Source: Gammaproteobacteria bacterium
Lineage (GTDB): Bacteria; Pseudomonadota; Gammaproteobacteria; Steroidobacterales; Steroidobacteraceae
DNA length: 12,321 nt
Reading direction: 5' to 3'
Assembly (NCBI GenBank): GCA_019242385.1
Contig: JAFAVO010000319.1
Span: forward strand, 1 to 12,321
A model generated the notes under the pieces. It was given only the letters and a program-made list of their open reading frames with translations, was not told the DNA's origin and did no database searches. The first letter of the stretch is position 1. Each line of letters starts with the position of its first letter. Position numbers and translations under genes: made by a program. This document shows positions 6,295 to 12,321 of the stretch, in pieces.

Positions 6295-7034
6295 CTGATC
6301 TCGCGCCGGTTGCGCGGCTGCGCCTGGGGTGACGCCGCGCGGGGCCGCAGCCGCATGTTGATCAGCTCCACACCGAAGGCGAACGCCATGGCGAAATACA
6401 GGTAGCCCTTCGGGATCTCGAAGTGCAGGCCCTCGCCCACCAGGGCGACGCCGATCAGCAGCAGGAACGAGAGCGCCAGCATCTTGATGGTGGGATGACG
6501 GGCGATGAAGGCGCCAATGGAGCGCGACACCCACATCATGACCAGGATCGCCACCACGATGGCCGCCACCATCACCGCGACCTCGCGCACCAGTCCGATG
6601 GCGGTGAACACCGAGTCGAGCGAGAACACGATGTCGATCACTGCGATCTGCGCCACCACCGCGCCGAAGCTGCTGCCGGCACGCTCGGGCTGCGCCCCCT
6701 CGGCGTGACCCTCGAGTGTGCGGTGGATCTCGAGCACGCTCTTGCCTAGCAGGAAGAGTCCGCCGGCGAGCAGCACCAGATCGCGCGCAGAGAAGCTGCG
6801 CCCGGCGATCTGCAGCCAGGGATGCGTCAGGTGCGTGAGCCAGACCACCGACAACAGCAGCGCGATGCGGGTCAGCATCGCAAGCGTCAGCCCGGTAACT
6901 CGTGCCGCGGAGCGCTGCGCCTGCGGCAGGCGCTCAACCAGGATCGAGAGGAAGATGATGTTGTCGATGCCGAGGACGATCTCGAGCAGCGACAGCGCGA
7001 GGAAAGCCAGCCAGAGATGCGGATCGGCGATCAG
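6291..7034 (-). CDS. TerC/YgdQ-family integral membrane protein, start codon uncertain
   Basis: This is a seven-helix-type membrane protein of the TerC family, several members of which export Mn2+ or deliver metal to secreted enzymes. The two intramembrane acidic motifs are present: LEIVLGIDNIIF (D24 when numbered from CTG at 7034) and DIVFSLDSVFTAIGL (D140). Later blocks ARHPTIKMLALSFLLLIGVA and PKGYLYFAMAFAFGVE closely follow E. coli YgdQ. The first ATG in frame is only at 6878 and would remove 52 residues, including the whole first helix and D24. Upstream to the secF TGA there is no ATG, GTG or TTG in frame. The given start is therefore CTG; ATC at 7031, read-through of the secF stop, or a one-base sequencing error are alternatives. 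From CTG the protein is 247 residues, close to YgdQ. It follows secF by 15 bases. Confidence 0.85.
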   Translation of the reverse strand: MIADPHLWLAFLALSLLEIVLGIDNIIFLSILVERLPQAQRSAARVTGLTLAMLTRIALLLSVVWLTHLTHPWLQIAGRSFSARDLVLLAGGLFLLGKSVLEIHRTLEGHAEGAQPERAGSSFGAVVAQIAVIDIVFSLDSVFTAIGLVREVAVMVAAIVVAILVMMWVSRSIGAFIARHPTIKMLALSFLLLIGVALVGEGLHFEIPKGYLYFAMAFAFGVELINMRLRPRAASPQAQPRNRREIS

Positions 7035-7049
7035 GGCACGGGCTCGCCG

Positions 7050-7985
7050 TCAGGGCAGATGGTCGAGCGCCGCCTTCTTCACCGAGGGGAACACGTGCTC
7101 GGCGGTGAGACCGAAGTCGAGCGCGATGGCACTGGAGATGTAGATCGAGGAGTAGGTGCCGGCGATGATGCCGATCAGCAGTGCCGCCGAGAAGCCGCGC
7201 AGCACCGGGCCGCCGAGAAACAGCAGCGCCACCACCACGATCGAGGTCACCACCTTGGTCATGATGGTGCGCGACAGGGTCTGGTTGATCGACTGATCCA
7301 GTATCACGTCCGAGGGCGAGCGCCGATTGCTCTCGAAACGCTCGCGGATGCGATCGAACACCACCACCGTGTCATTCAGCGAGTAGCCGATGACGGCGAG
7401 GATCGCCGCCACCACCGCCAGGTCGAAGGACATCTGCGTGAGTGAGAAAAAGCCGATCACCAGTATCGGGTCGTGCAGCACCGCAAAGATGGCCCCGAGC
7501 GACAGCCGCCAGGTGTGGAAGCGGAACGCGATGTAGAGAAATATCCCGAGCAGCGTGAAGAACAGCGCCCACATGGCGCTTACCTTGAGCTCGTTGCCGA
7601 CCTGTGGACCCACCACATCGAGTTGCGTCACCTGCGCACCGGCATCGACCGTGTGCAGGGCGGTCTCCAGACGGGTGCGCACCTCCCCCGGAGTCTGCTG
7701 CGGGTCGGGCGGCAGGCGGATGTCGATGTCGCGCGAGGAGCCGAAGCTCTGCACCTGCGGCTCGCGGAAACCCGCGGTGCTGAGCGCGCTGCGCACCGCA
7801 TCGACGTTGGCGGCCTGCGGGAAGCTCACCTCGGCGCTGACACCGCCGGTGAAATCGATGCCGAGATTCAAGCCGCGGGTGAAGAACGAGCCGAGCGACA
7901 CGACCATCAGGATGGCGGAAAGGGTGTACCACACCTTGCGCGTGGCCATGAACGGGAAGTTGGTCTGATGGCTGAAGAATTCCAC
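7050..7985 (-). CDS. secF: SecF, protein translocase subunit
   Basis: SecF pairs with SecD to drive late steps of protein export through SecYEG, using the proton gradient. The 311-residue protein starts at GTG in the family pattern VEFFSHQTNFPFM and is preceded by AAAGGA six bases upstream. The first membrane helix (about 17-36) is followed by GLNLGIDFTGG (38-48), the usual start of the periplasmic P1-like domain. The membrane half begins near 135. The conserved helix 4 motif GYSLNDTVVVFDRIRE (200-215) contains D205. The order secD-secF with a 29-base gap is standard. The reading frame is open upstream into secD sequence, but that part shows no family similarity. The TGA stop is in the same frame as the following TerC-type gene. 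Confidence 0.97.
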   Translation of the reverse strand: MEFFSHQTNFPFMATRKVWYTLSAILMVVSLGSFFTRGLNLGIDFTGGVSAEVSFPQAANVDAVRSALSTAGFREPQVQSFGSSRDIDIRLPPDPQQTPGEVRTRLETALHTVDAGAQVTQLDVVGPQVGNELKVSAMWALFFTLLGIFLYIAFRFHTWRLSLGAIFAVLHDPILVIGFFSLTQMSFDLAVVAAILAVIGYSLNDTVVVFDRIRERFESNRRSPSDVILDQSINQTLSRTIMTKVVTSIVVVALLFLGGPVLRGFSAALLIGIIAGTYSSIYISSAIALDFGLTAEHVFPSVKKAALDHLP

Positions 7986-7991
7986 TTGGAT

Positions 7992-7997
7992 TCCTTT
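7992..7997 (-). promoter_or_regulatory. secF ribosome binding site
   Basis: The minus strand reads AAAGGA six bases before the GTG at 7985. It fixes GTG as the start; the next in-frame ATG would lose 12 conserved N-terminal residues. Confidence 0.7.
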
Positions 7998-8014
7998 GTC
8001 GCCGCCGCTGGCGC

Positions 8015-9886
8015 TCAGATCGAGAGGCGCGCCACCTTGCGCTGGCCGCCGTACATGAGCGTGAGCAGCGCCCGGCTGCCCATGAGCGAGGTGAACATGG
8101 AGGTGAGGATGCCGAGCGTCAGCACGATGGCGAAGCCGCGGATCGGGCCGGTGCCGAGCACCCACAACACCACCCCGGCGATCAGCGTGGTGATGTTCGA
8201 ATCGGTGATGGCCGAGAGTGCCTTGTCGAAGCCGGCGCGGATCGCCGCCTGCGGCGTCACGCCCTTGCGCAGCTCCTCGCGAATGCGTTCGTAGATCAGC
8301 ACGTTCGCATCCACCGCCATGCCGACGGTGAGGATGATGCCGGCAATGCCGGGCAGCGACAGCGAAGCGCGCATCATCGACAGCAGCGCGGTCAGCAGCA
8401 CCACGTTGGCGAGCAGCACGAGGTCCGCCACCAGGCCGAAGGTCTTGTAGTAGATCCACATGAACAGGAACACCCCGGCCATGCCGACGATCAGCGCGGT
8501 CACACCCTTGTCGATGTTGTCGCGCCCGAGGCTCGGGCCGATGGCACGCTCCTCGATCGGAAAGAGCGGCGCGGCCAGCGACCCGGACTTGAGCAGCAGC
8601 GCCAGCTCGCGCGCCTCGCCCGCCTGCAGTCCGGTGATCTGGAAGTTGTTGCTGAATACCCCGCGAATGGTCGCCGAGTTGATCACCTGCTCGTCGGTCA
8701 CCTCGCGGCTGACCTTCTTGCCGTTGACCTCGGTGGTCTCCCGGCGCTTCTCGATCAACACGACCGCCATGCGCCGGTTGAGGTTGGCGCGGGTCGTGCG
8801 CAGCATGGCATCGCCGGCGCGGGCATCGAGCCGGATGTTGACCGCGGGACCTTCCTGCGACTGCCCGCTCGTGGCATTGGTGAGCTGGTCGCCGGTGGCG
8901 ATGACCTCGCGCTTCAGCAATATCGGCCGGCCGATGCGCGTATGGGTGTAGAGCTTGGAGCCGAGCGGCACGCGTCCGGTCTGCTGCGCCTCGTAGGCGT
9001 TGTGGTCCATGTCCTCGAGGCGGAACTCGAGGGTCGCGACGCGGCCGAGGATGTCCTTGACCTCCGCGGAGTTCTGTACGCCCGGCAGCTGCACGTTGAT
9101 GCGATCGACGCCCTGGCGCTGCACGATGGGCTCGGAGACGCCGAGGCCGTTGACGCGGTTGCGCAGCGTCGTCATGTTCTGCTCGAGCGCATAGTCGCGC
9201 CGCTCGCGGATCTGCGCGCTGGTCATGCTGGCGATGATGGCCGAGCCGCTCGGCAGACTCTGGGTAGTGAGCGCGAGCCCCTGCAGGGGCGTGGCGAGCG
9301 CGCTACGCGCCGCATTGACGTCCGCTTCCGGGGGCAGGACCACGTGCACGGAATCGGGACCGGCGCTGGCGCTGGCCACGACCGTCACATCCTTCACCGG
9401 GACGTGGGCCGCGGCGAGCGCACGGCGCGCATCCTGCGCGTAGCCATCGAGCGCCTGGGCGACGGCGGCGTTGACGTCCACCTGGTAGAGCAGGTACAGC
9501 CCGCCACGCAGATCGAGTCCGAGTGGCATGGGGCGCAGACCGAGCGCGCGCAGCAGCGCCGGCGTGCGCGGCGCGAACGACAGCGCGGTGCGGTAGGTGT
9601 CGGCGAACTGTGCATTGACCGCATCGCGCGCCGCCAGCTGGTCCTGCACGCTGGTGAAGCGCACCATCAGCCGTCCGCTGTCGATGTAGCTGCGGCCGAA
9701 GTGCACGCCGTGCTGGGTGAGGAAGGTCTCGAGCGCACGCTGTGCCTCGACGTTGACCGCGGTGTGGTCCTTGCGCTCCACCTGCAGCGCCGGGTCCTCA
9801 CCGAACACGTTGGGCAGCGCGAACAGCAGCGCCAGCAGCAGCACCACGGCAACCAGCAGATACTTCCAGCGGGGATATTCCAGCAT
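8015..9886 (-). CDS. secD: SecD, protein translocase subunit
   Basis: SecD is the larger partner of SecF. The 623-residue protein has one N-terminal membrane helix (about 8-27, LLVAVVLLLALLFALPNVF), then the large periplasmic region with LGLDLRGGLYLLYQVDV (122-138), VNGLGVSEPIVQRQG (245-259) and ITGLQAGEARELALLLKSG (417-435). Five membrane segments follow in the last ~170 residues. The helix 4 motif GMAVDANVLIYERIREE (522-538) contains D526, the counterpart of the proton-pathway aspartate D519 of E. coli SecD. Length agrees with E. coli (615). Only two bases separate its ATG from the yajC stop. The order yajC-secD-secF is the standard one. Confidence 0.98.
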   Translation of the reverse strand: MLEYPRWKYLLVAVVLLLALLFALPNVFGEDPALQVERKDHTAVNVEAQRALETFLTQHGVHFGRSYIDSGRLMVRFTSVQDQLAARDAVNAQFADTYRTALSFAPRTPALLRALGLRPMPLGLDLRGGLYLLYQVDVNAAVAQALDGYAQDARRALAAAHVPVKDVTVVASASAGPDSVHVVLPPEADVNAARSALATPLQGLALTTQSLPSGSAIIASMTSAQIRERRDYALEQNMTTLRNRVNGLGVSEPIVQRQGVDRINVQLPGVQNSAEVKDILGRVATLEFRLEDMDHNAYEAQQTGRVPLGSKLYTHTRIGRPILLKREVIATGDQLTNATSGQSQEGPAVNIRLDARAGDAMLRTTRANLNRRMAVVLIEKRRETTEVNGKKVSREVTDEQVINSATIRGVFSNNFQITGLQAGEARELALLLKSGSLAAPLFPIEERAIGPSLGRDNIDKGVTALIVGMAGVFLFMWIYYKTFGLVADLVLLANVVLLTALLSMMRASLSLPGIAGIILTVGMAVDANVLIYERIREELRKGVTPQAAIRAGFDKALSAITDSNITTLIAGVVLWVLGTGPIRGFAIVLTLGILTSMFTSLMGSRALLTLMYGGQRKVARLSI

Positions 9887-9888
9887 CG

Positions 9889-10218
9889 TCAGGCGCTCTT
9901 CAGCGTCCCCTTCGGCATGAGCTGCGTAACCTGCACCTTCTGTACCTTGACGCGCACGCCCTCGGCGACCTCGAGCGTCACGAAGGTGTCGCCTACCTCG
10001 GTGATGCGTCCGAGCAGCCCACCGCTGGTCACCACCTCATCGCCGGCGCTGAGTTTGGACACCAGCGTCTGGTGCTCCTTGGCACGACGCTGCTGCGGAC
10101 GAATCAGCATGAAGTAGAACAGCGCGATAAACGCCGCCATCAACAGGGCGAACTGGAACTGCCCGCCACCAGCGCCGGGCGCCGCCTGCGCCCAGGCATC
10201 CGTGATCAATCCATTCAT
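9889..10218 (-). CDS. yajC: YajC, Sec translocon accessory subunit
   Basis: YajC is a small single-span inner-membrane protein that associates with SecDF. The 109-residue protein has the typical plan: a short Ala/Gly-rich N-terminus, one membrane helix (about 21-40, FQFALLMAAFIALFYFMLIR), the hallmark RPQQRRAKEHQ, and a small beta-rich cytosolic domain with SAGDEVVTSGGLLGRI and VKVQKVQVTQLMPKG. The ATG at 10218 has a weak Shine-Dalgarno sequence (TGGA, seven to eight bases upstream). It is first in the yajC-secD-secF-terC-type run. It is unusually far from tgt, which in many gammaproteobacteria lies directly upstream. Confidence 0.97.
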   Translation of the reverse strand: MNGLITDAWAQAAPGAGGGQFQFALLMAAFIALFYFMLIRPQQRRAKEHQTLVSKLSAGDEVVTSGGLLGRITEVGDTFVTLEVAEGVRVKVQKVQVTQLMPKGTLKSA

Positions 10219-10248
10219 GTCTGTAGTCCAGGAAGCGAAAAGGGCGGC

Positions 10249-10254
10249 ATTATG
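10249..10254 (-). promoter_or_regulatory. Candidate -10 element for yajC-secD-secF
   Basis: The minus strand reads CATAAT, within the small dyad GGCAT-A-ATGCC. A start near 10242 would leave a leader of about 24 bases before yajC. TTAAAC (10277-10282) and TTGAAC (10283-10288) lie too far upstream for normal -35 spacing, so the promoter is uncertain. Confidence 0.35.
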
Positions 10255-10275
10255 CCACTCTGCGGCGCGAGCTCA

Positions 10276-10340
10276 CGTTTAAGTTCAACATGGGCGCCGG
10301 GAGCGAACTCGAACCCCCATCCCGAAGTCCAAGCTTAACG
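10276..10340. repeat. Imperfect inverted repeat with a T-arm-like core
   Basis: CGTTTAAGTTCAACATGGG on the left half and CCCATCCCGAAGTCCAAGCTTAACG on the right half (positions 10316-10340) can pair with bulges: CGTT/AACG, AAG/CTT and ATGGG/CCCAT. The centre read on the minus strand contains GGGGGTTCGAG, like a tRNA T stem-loop, followed by GCTCCCGGCGCCCA, like an acceptor 3' strand. The T stem does not close properly and no D arm or anticodon arm precedes it. Confidence 0.4.
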
Positions 10341-10664
10341 AATCCGCACAGCTTGCTGCCACGTCGGCGCGTACGACGCTCGGGTTGGATGCGCCGCGCC
10401 AGGAAAACCCGCTGCGCTCGTGGCCCAGGGACTCCTGTGGTATCAACGAGCCGCGAGCCGATGGCGATACGCTGCGCGCCGGTAGCCCTGCGCAGTGCCC
10501 AGTCCGCGCCGCTTTGAGGAGCGTCTTATGGCAGCATGGATGCGGCCCCGGCTATCCATGTCGATATCCCGCGGCTCCATGACAGGTGAACTGATGGCCG
10601 CACCGCCCGCGAGGCCCACCCCCGCGATCGACCCCCTCTACGGCTCGCTGGCCGGCGGCCACGA

Positions 10665-10781
10665 GTGCAGCGTGAATATCGCTACCTGCTGGTGACCACC
10701 CCGTGGGACCCGCGCAAGATCGGCGTTCCTTACACCGTGGTGGCGCAGAATGACGTCGGCGCGCTGTTGGAGGTGCGTTAG
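10665..10781 (+). pseudogene. Coding-like fragment, possible C-terminal remnant of an unknown gene
   Basis: From a GTG at 10665 the frame encodes 38 residues, beginning VQREYRYLLVTTPWDPRK and ending DVGALLEVR before a TAG. The frame is open back to 10590. Codon third positions are mostly G or C and the composition looks like a genuine beta-rich protein end, unlike the upstream part of the frame (R/P/G-rich). I do not recognise the family. The neighbouring plus-strand frame just upstream reads IDPLYGSLAGGHE, which could belong to the same gene before a frameshift. The stop TAG overlaps the tgt stop (TTAG). It may be a remnant or a chance open frame. Confidence 0.35.
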
Positions 10782-11908
10782 TCCGGGGCAGCCGGTGCGC
10801 GCGCCGCCAGGAACTCGCGCGACCAGGCGAGCAGGCGCCCCGCGGCGATCGCTGCGCGCAGCGCGCGCATCAGCCCGAGGTAGAAATGCAGGTTGTGGAT
10901 GGTGTTGAGCCGCGCTCCGAGAATCTCGTTGCAGCGATCGAGGTGGCGCAGGTAGGCGCGGCTGAAGTGCCGGCAGGTGTAGCAGTCGCAGACGGCATCC
11001 ACCGGCGCGCGATCGGCGGCGTGGGTGCTGTTGCGGATGTTGATCACGCCGCTGGCGGTGAACAGATGCCCGTTGCGGGCGTGCCGTGTGGGCATGACGC
11101 AATCGAACATGTCGATGCCCCGCAGCACCGCCGCCACGATATCCTCGGGCCGCCCCACGCCCATCAGGTAGCGCGGCCGCTCGGCGGGCATGTGCGGGAC
11201 CAGCGTCTCCAGGACCGCGAGCCGCTCCTCCTCCGCCTCACCGACCGCGAGTCCGCCGACCGCGAGGCCCGGCCACGGCAGCCGCAGCAGCTTCTCCAGC
11301 GAGGCGATGCGCAGGGCGAGGTGCATCCCGCCCTGCACGATGCCGAACAGCCCACCGGGCGGGACGGCATCGGCCGCGCGGTAATAGTGCGCGTGGCTGC
11401 GCTCGGCCCAGCGCATGGAGCGCTCCATGGAAGCGCGCGCCTGCGCTTCCGTGGCCGGGTAAGGCGTGCAGTCATCGAGGGCCATGGCGATGTCCGAGCG
11501 CAGGGCGAGCTGCACCTCCATGGAGTCTTCCGGTGTGAGGCGCACCTCACGACCGTCGATCGGCGAGCGGAAGCGCACTCCCTCCTCGCTTATACGCCGC
11601 AGGGTGCGCAGGCTGTACACCTGAAACCCGCCCGAGTCCGTGAGCAGCGGATGCCTCCAGTGCATGAAACCGTGCAGCCCACCGTGCGCCGCGATGATCG
11701 CAGGTCCCGGCCGCAGCATGAGGTGGAAGGTGTTGCCGAGGATGATCTGCGCGCCGAGCCCCTCGAGCTCCTCCGGACTCATGGCCTTCACCGTGCCGTA
11801 GGTCCCCACGGGCATGAAGGCCGGCGTGTCGACCACCCCGTGCGCTGTGACCAGAGTCCCGACGCGCGCAGCGCCATCGCGCGCACGCACGGTGAATGTC
11901 GGGCTCAA
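10778..11908 (-). CDS. tgt: Tgt, tRNA-guanine transglycosylase
   Basis: Tgt swaps guanine-34 for preQ1 in tRNAs with GUN anticodons, the step before QueA in queuosine synthesis. The 376-residue protein matches E. coli Tgt (375) throughout. The active site includes D91 in LLTDSGGFQVYSL and the nucleophile D267 in GIDMFDCVMPTRHARNG. The zinc ligands are C307, C309, C312 (CDCYTC) and H338 (LNTIHNL). GGLAVGE (218-224) is the substrate loop. The start is TTG at 11908, overlapping the queA stop as TTGA, with GGGGA six bases upstream. The frame is open for 38 more codons to an ATG, but that part lies inside queA and lacks similarity. The overlap implies coupled translation with queA. Confidence 0.96.
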   Translation of the reverse strand: MSPTFTVRARDGAARVGTLVTAHGVVDTPAFMPVGTYGTVKAMSPEELEGLGAQIILGNTFHLMLRPGPAIIAAHGGLHGFMHWRHPLLTDSGGFQVYSLRTLRRISEEGVRFRSPIDGREVRLTPEDSMEVQLALRSDIAMALDDCTPYPATEAQARASMERSMRWAERSHAHYYRAADAVPPGGLFGIVQGGMHLALRIASLEKLLRLPWPGLAVGGLAVGEAEEERLAVLETLVPHMPAERPRYLMGVGRPEDIVAAVLRGIDMFDCVMPTRHARNGHLFTASGVINIRNSTHAADRAPVDAVCDCYTCRHFSRAYLRHLDRCNEILGARLNTIHNLHFYLGLMRALRAAIAAGRLLAWSREFLAARAPAAPD

Positions 11909-12321
11909 GTGTCGTCCCCGCGCGCGAGCAGCATCGCATCGCCGTAGCTGAAGAAGCGGTAGTGGCTGCGCACGGCATGCGCGTAGCCTTCCAGGACCGC
12001 TTGACGCCCGGCGAAGGCACACACCAGCATCAGCAAGGTGGACTCGGGCAGATGGAAGTTGGTGAGCAGCAGGTCACACACACGAAACTGGAACCCCGGG
12101 GTGATGAAGAGCCGGGTCTCCCCGTGCCAGGGGCTGAGCGCCGCCGCCTGCGCCTGCGTCTCGTCCGCGCCACCCGCGAGCGCCGCTGACTCGAGCGCGC
12201 GCGCGACCGTCGTCCCCACCGCCACCACGCGCCCACCCGCTGCGCGCGTGGCGGCGATGGCGGCGCAGGCTGACGCCCCGACCACGGCGCGCTCGGGGTG
12301 CAGCACGTGTGCGCGCACATC
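11905..12321 (-). CDS. queA: QueA, S-adenosylmethionine:tRNA ribosyltransferase-isomerase (C-terminal part)
   Basis: QueA transfers and rearranges the ribosyl part of SAM onto preQ1 at tRNA position 34, giving epoxyqueuosine. The last 138 residues are present and the gene continues past the right edge. Recognisable blocks are RVVAVGTTVARALESAA, TRLFITPGFQFRVCDLLLTN, FHLPESTLLMLVCAFAG and HYRFFSYGDAMLL, all in the order seen in E. coli QueA. The protein ends soon after this last block, shorter than E. coli. The queA-tgt order is the conserved one in this class. Confidence 0.96.
   Translation of the reverse strand, partial: DVRAHVLHPERAVVGASACAAIAATRAAGGRVVAVGTTVARALESAALAGGADETQAQAAALSPWHGETRLFITPGFQFRVCDLLLTNFHLPESTLLMLVCAFAGRQAVLEGYAHAVRSHYRFFSYGDAMLLARGDDT

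Larger units (their letters stand above)
10219..10777. other. 559-base gap between tgt and yajC
   Basis: This is the longest stretch without a firm gene. It holds the candidate yajC promoter, the inverted repeat at 10276-10340 and the coding-like fragment near 10665-10781. From about 10341 to 10590 no protein, RNA or repeat could be recognised on either strand; short open frames there look random. In many gammaproteobacteria tgt and yajC are nearly adjacent, so this spacer may be an insertion that has decayed. Confidence 0.6.

Noticed and set aside
4654..6534. 626-codon open frame on the minus strand opposite the permease
   Set aside because: The translation is dominated by Asp, His, Arg and Gly and mirrors hydrophobic codons of the permease. 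It also crosses the real TerC-type gene.
6291..6878. TerC-type protein starting at the ATG at 6878
   Set aside because: This start would delete the first membrane helix and the conserved acidic motif LEIVLGIDNII, which is encoded in frame just upstream.
8942..10117. 391-codon open frame on the plus strand opposite secD/yajC
   Set aside because: It is antisense to clear SecD and YajC coding sequence, with an Arg/Gly/His-rich, low-complexity translation. Such frames arise from GC-rich codon use.
10290..10375. Complete tRNA gene on the minus strand
   Set aside because: Only a T-arm-like piece is present. There is no D arm, no anticodon stem and no matching 5' acceptor strand, and the T stem does not pair.
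10385..10582. Short plus-strand open frame in the tgt-yajC spacer
   Set aside because: The composition looks random (Arg, Pro, Cys-rich), there is no ribosome binding site and no recognisable motif.
10638..11102. 154-codon open frame on the minus strand across the tgt 3' end
   Set aside because: It is an alternative frame of tgt with His/Arg/Pro-rich composition and no start signal.

Overview
This window is a gene-dense, GC-rich chromosomal segment from a gammaproteobacterium. Protein content and gene order point towards the Xanthomonadales / Nevskiales / Steroidobacterales side of the class, but that placement is inference. Two conserved gammaproteobacterial neighbourhoods are joined here. 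The first is a reduced form of the suhB / trmJ / isc / ndk / rlmN region. The second is the queA-tgt-yajC-secD-secF region. No phage, IS element, CRISPR array, rRNA or intact tRNA is visible.

Left block (1-3826, minus strand): trmJ, a cysteine desulfurase of the IscS type, iscA, ndk and the first 207 codons of rlmN. trmJ/iscS and iscS/iscA overlap by a few bases (TTGA and ATGA). ndk has its own candidate promoter. The desulfurase is 500 residues long and carries a C-terminal domain resembling the iron-sulfur scaffold IscU. That domain keeps only one of the three scaffold cysteines. The genes that separate these markers in other gammaproteobacteria (cysE, iscR, iscU, hscB, hscA, fdx, iscX) are all absent, so the locus looks collapsed.

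Middle block (3827-6294, plus strand): suhB, divergent from trmJ across a 76-base spacer, then an APC-superfamily amino acid permease starting at GTG.

Right block (6291-12321, minus strand): the end of queA, then tgt, a 559-base gap, yajC, secD, secF and a TerC/YgdQ-type membrane protein. queA/tgt overlap by TTGA. The gap holds a candidate yajC promoter, an imperfect inverted repeat with a T-arm-like core, and a short coding-like remnant on the plus strand. The TerC-type gene has no ATG, GTG or TTG before its first 52 conserved residues and lies in frame with secF across the secF TGA. Its stop codon overlaps that of the convergent permease inside one CTAG.

Functionally the window combines tRNA/rRNA modification (RlmN, TrmJ, QueA, Tgt), sulfur mobilisation and Fe-S carriage (IscS-like fusion, IscA), nucleotide balance (Ndk), and membrane export (YajC-SecD-SecF) with a putative metal exporter. 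The points most worth a second look are the IscS-IscU-like fusion in an eroded isc locus and the TerC protein attached to the SecDF operon.
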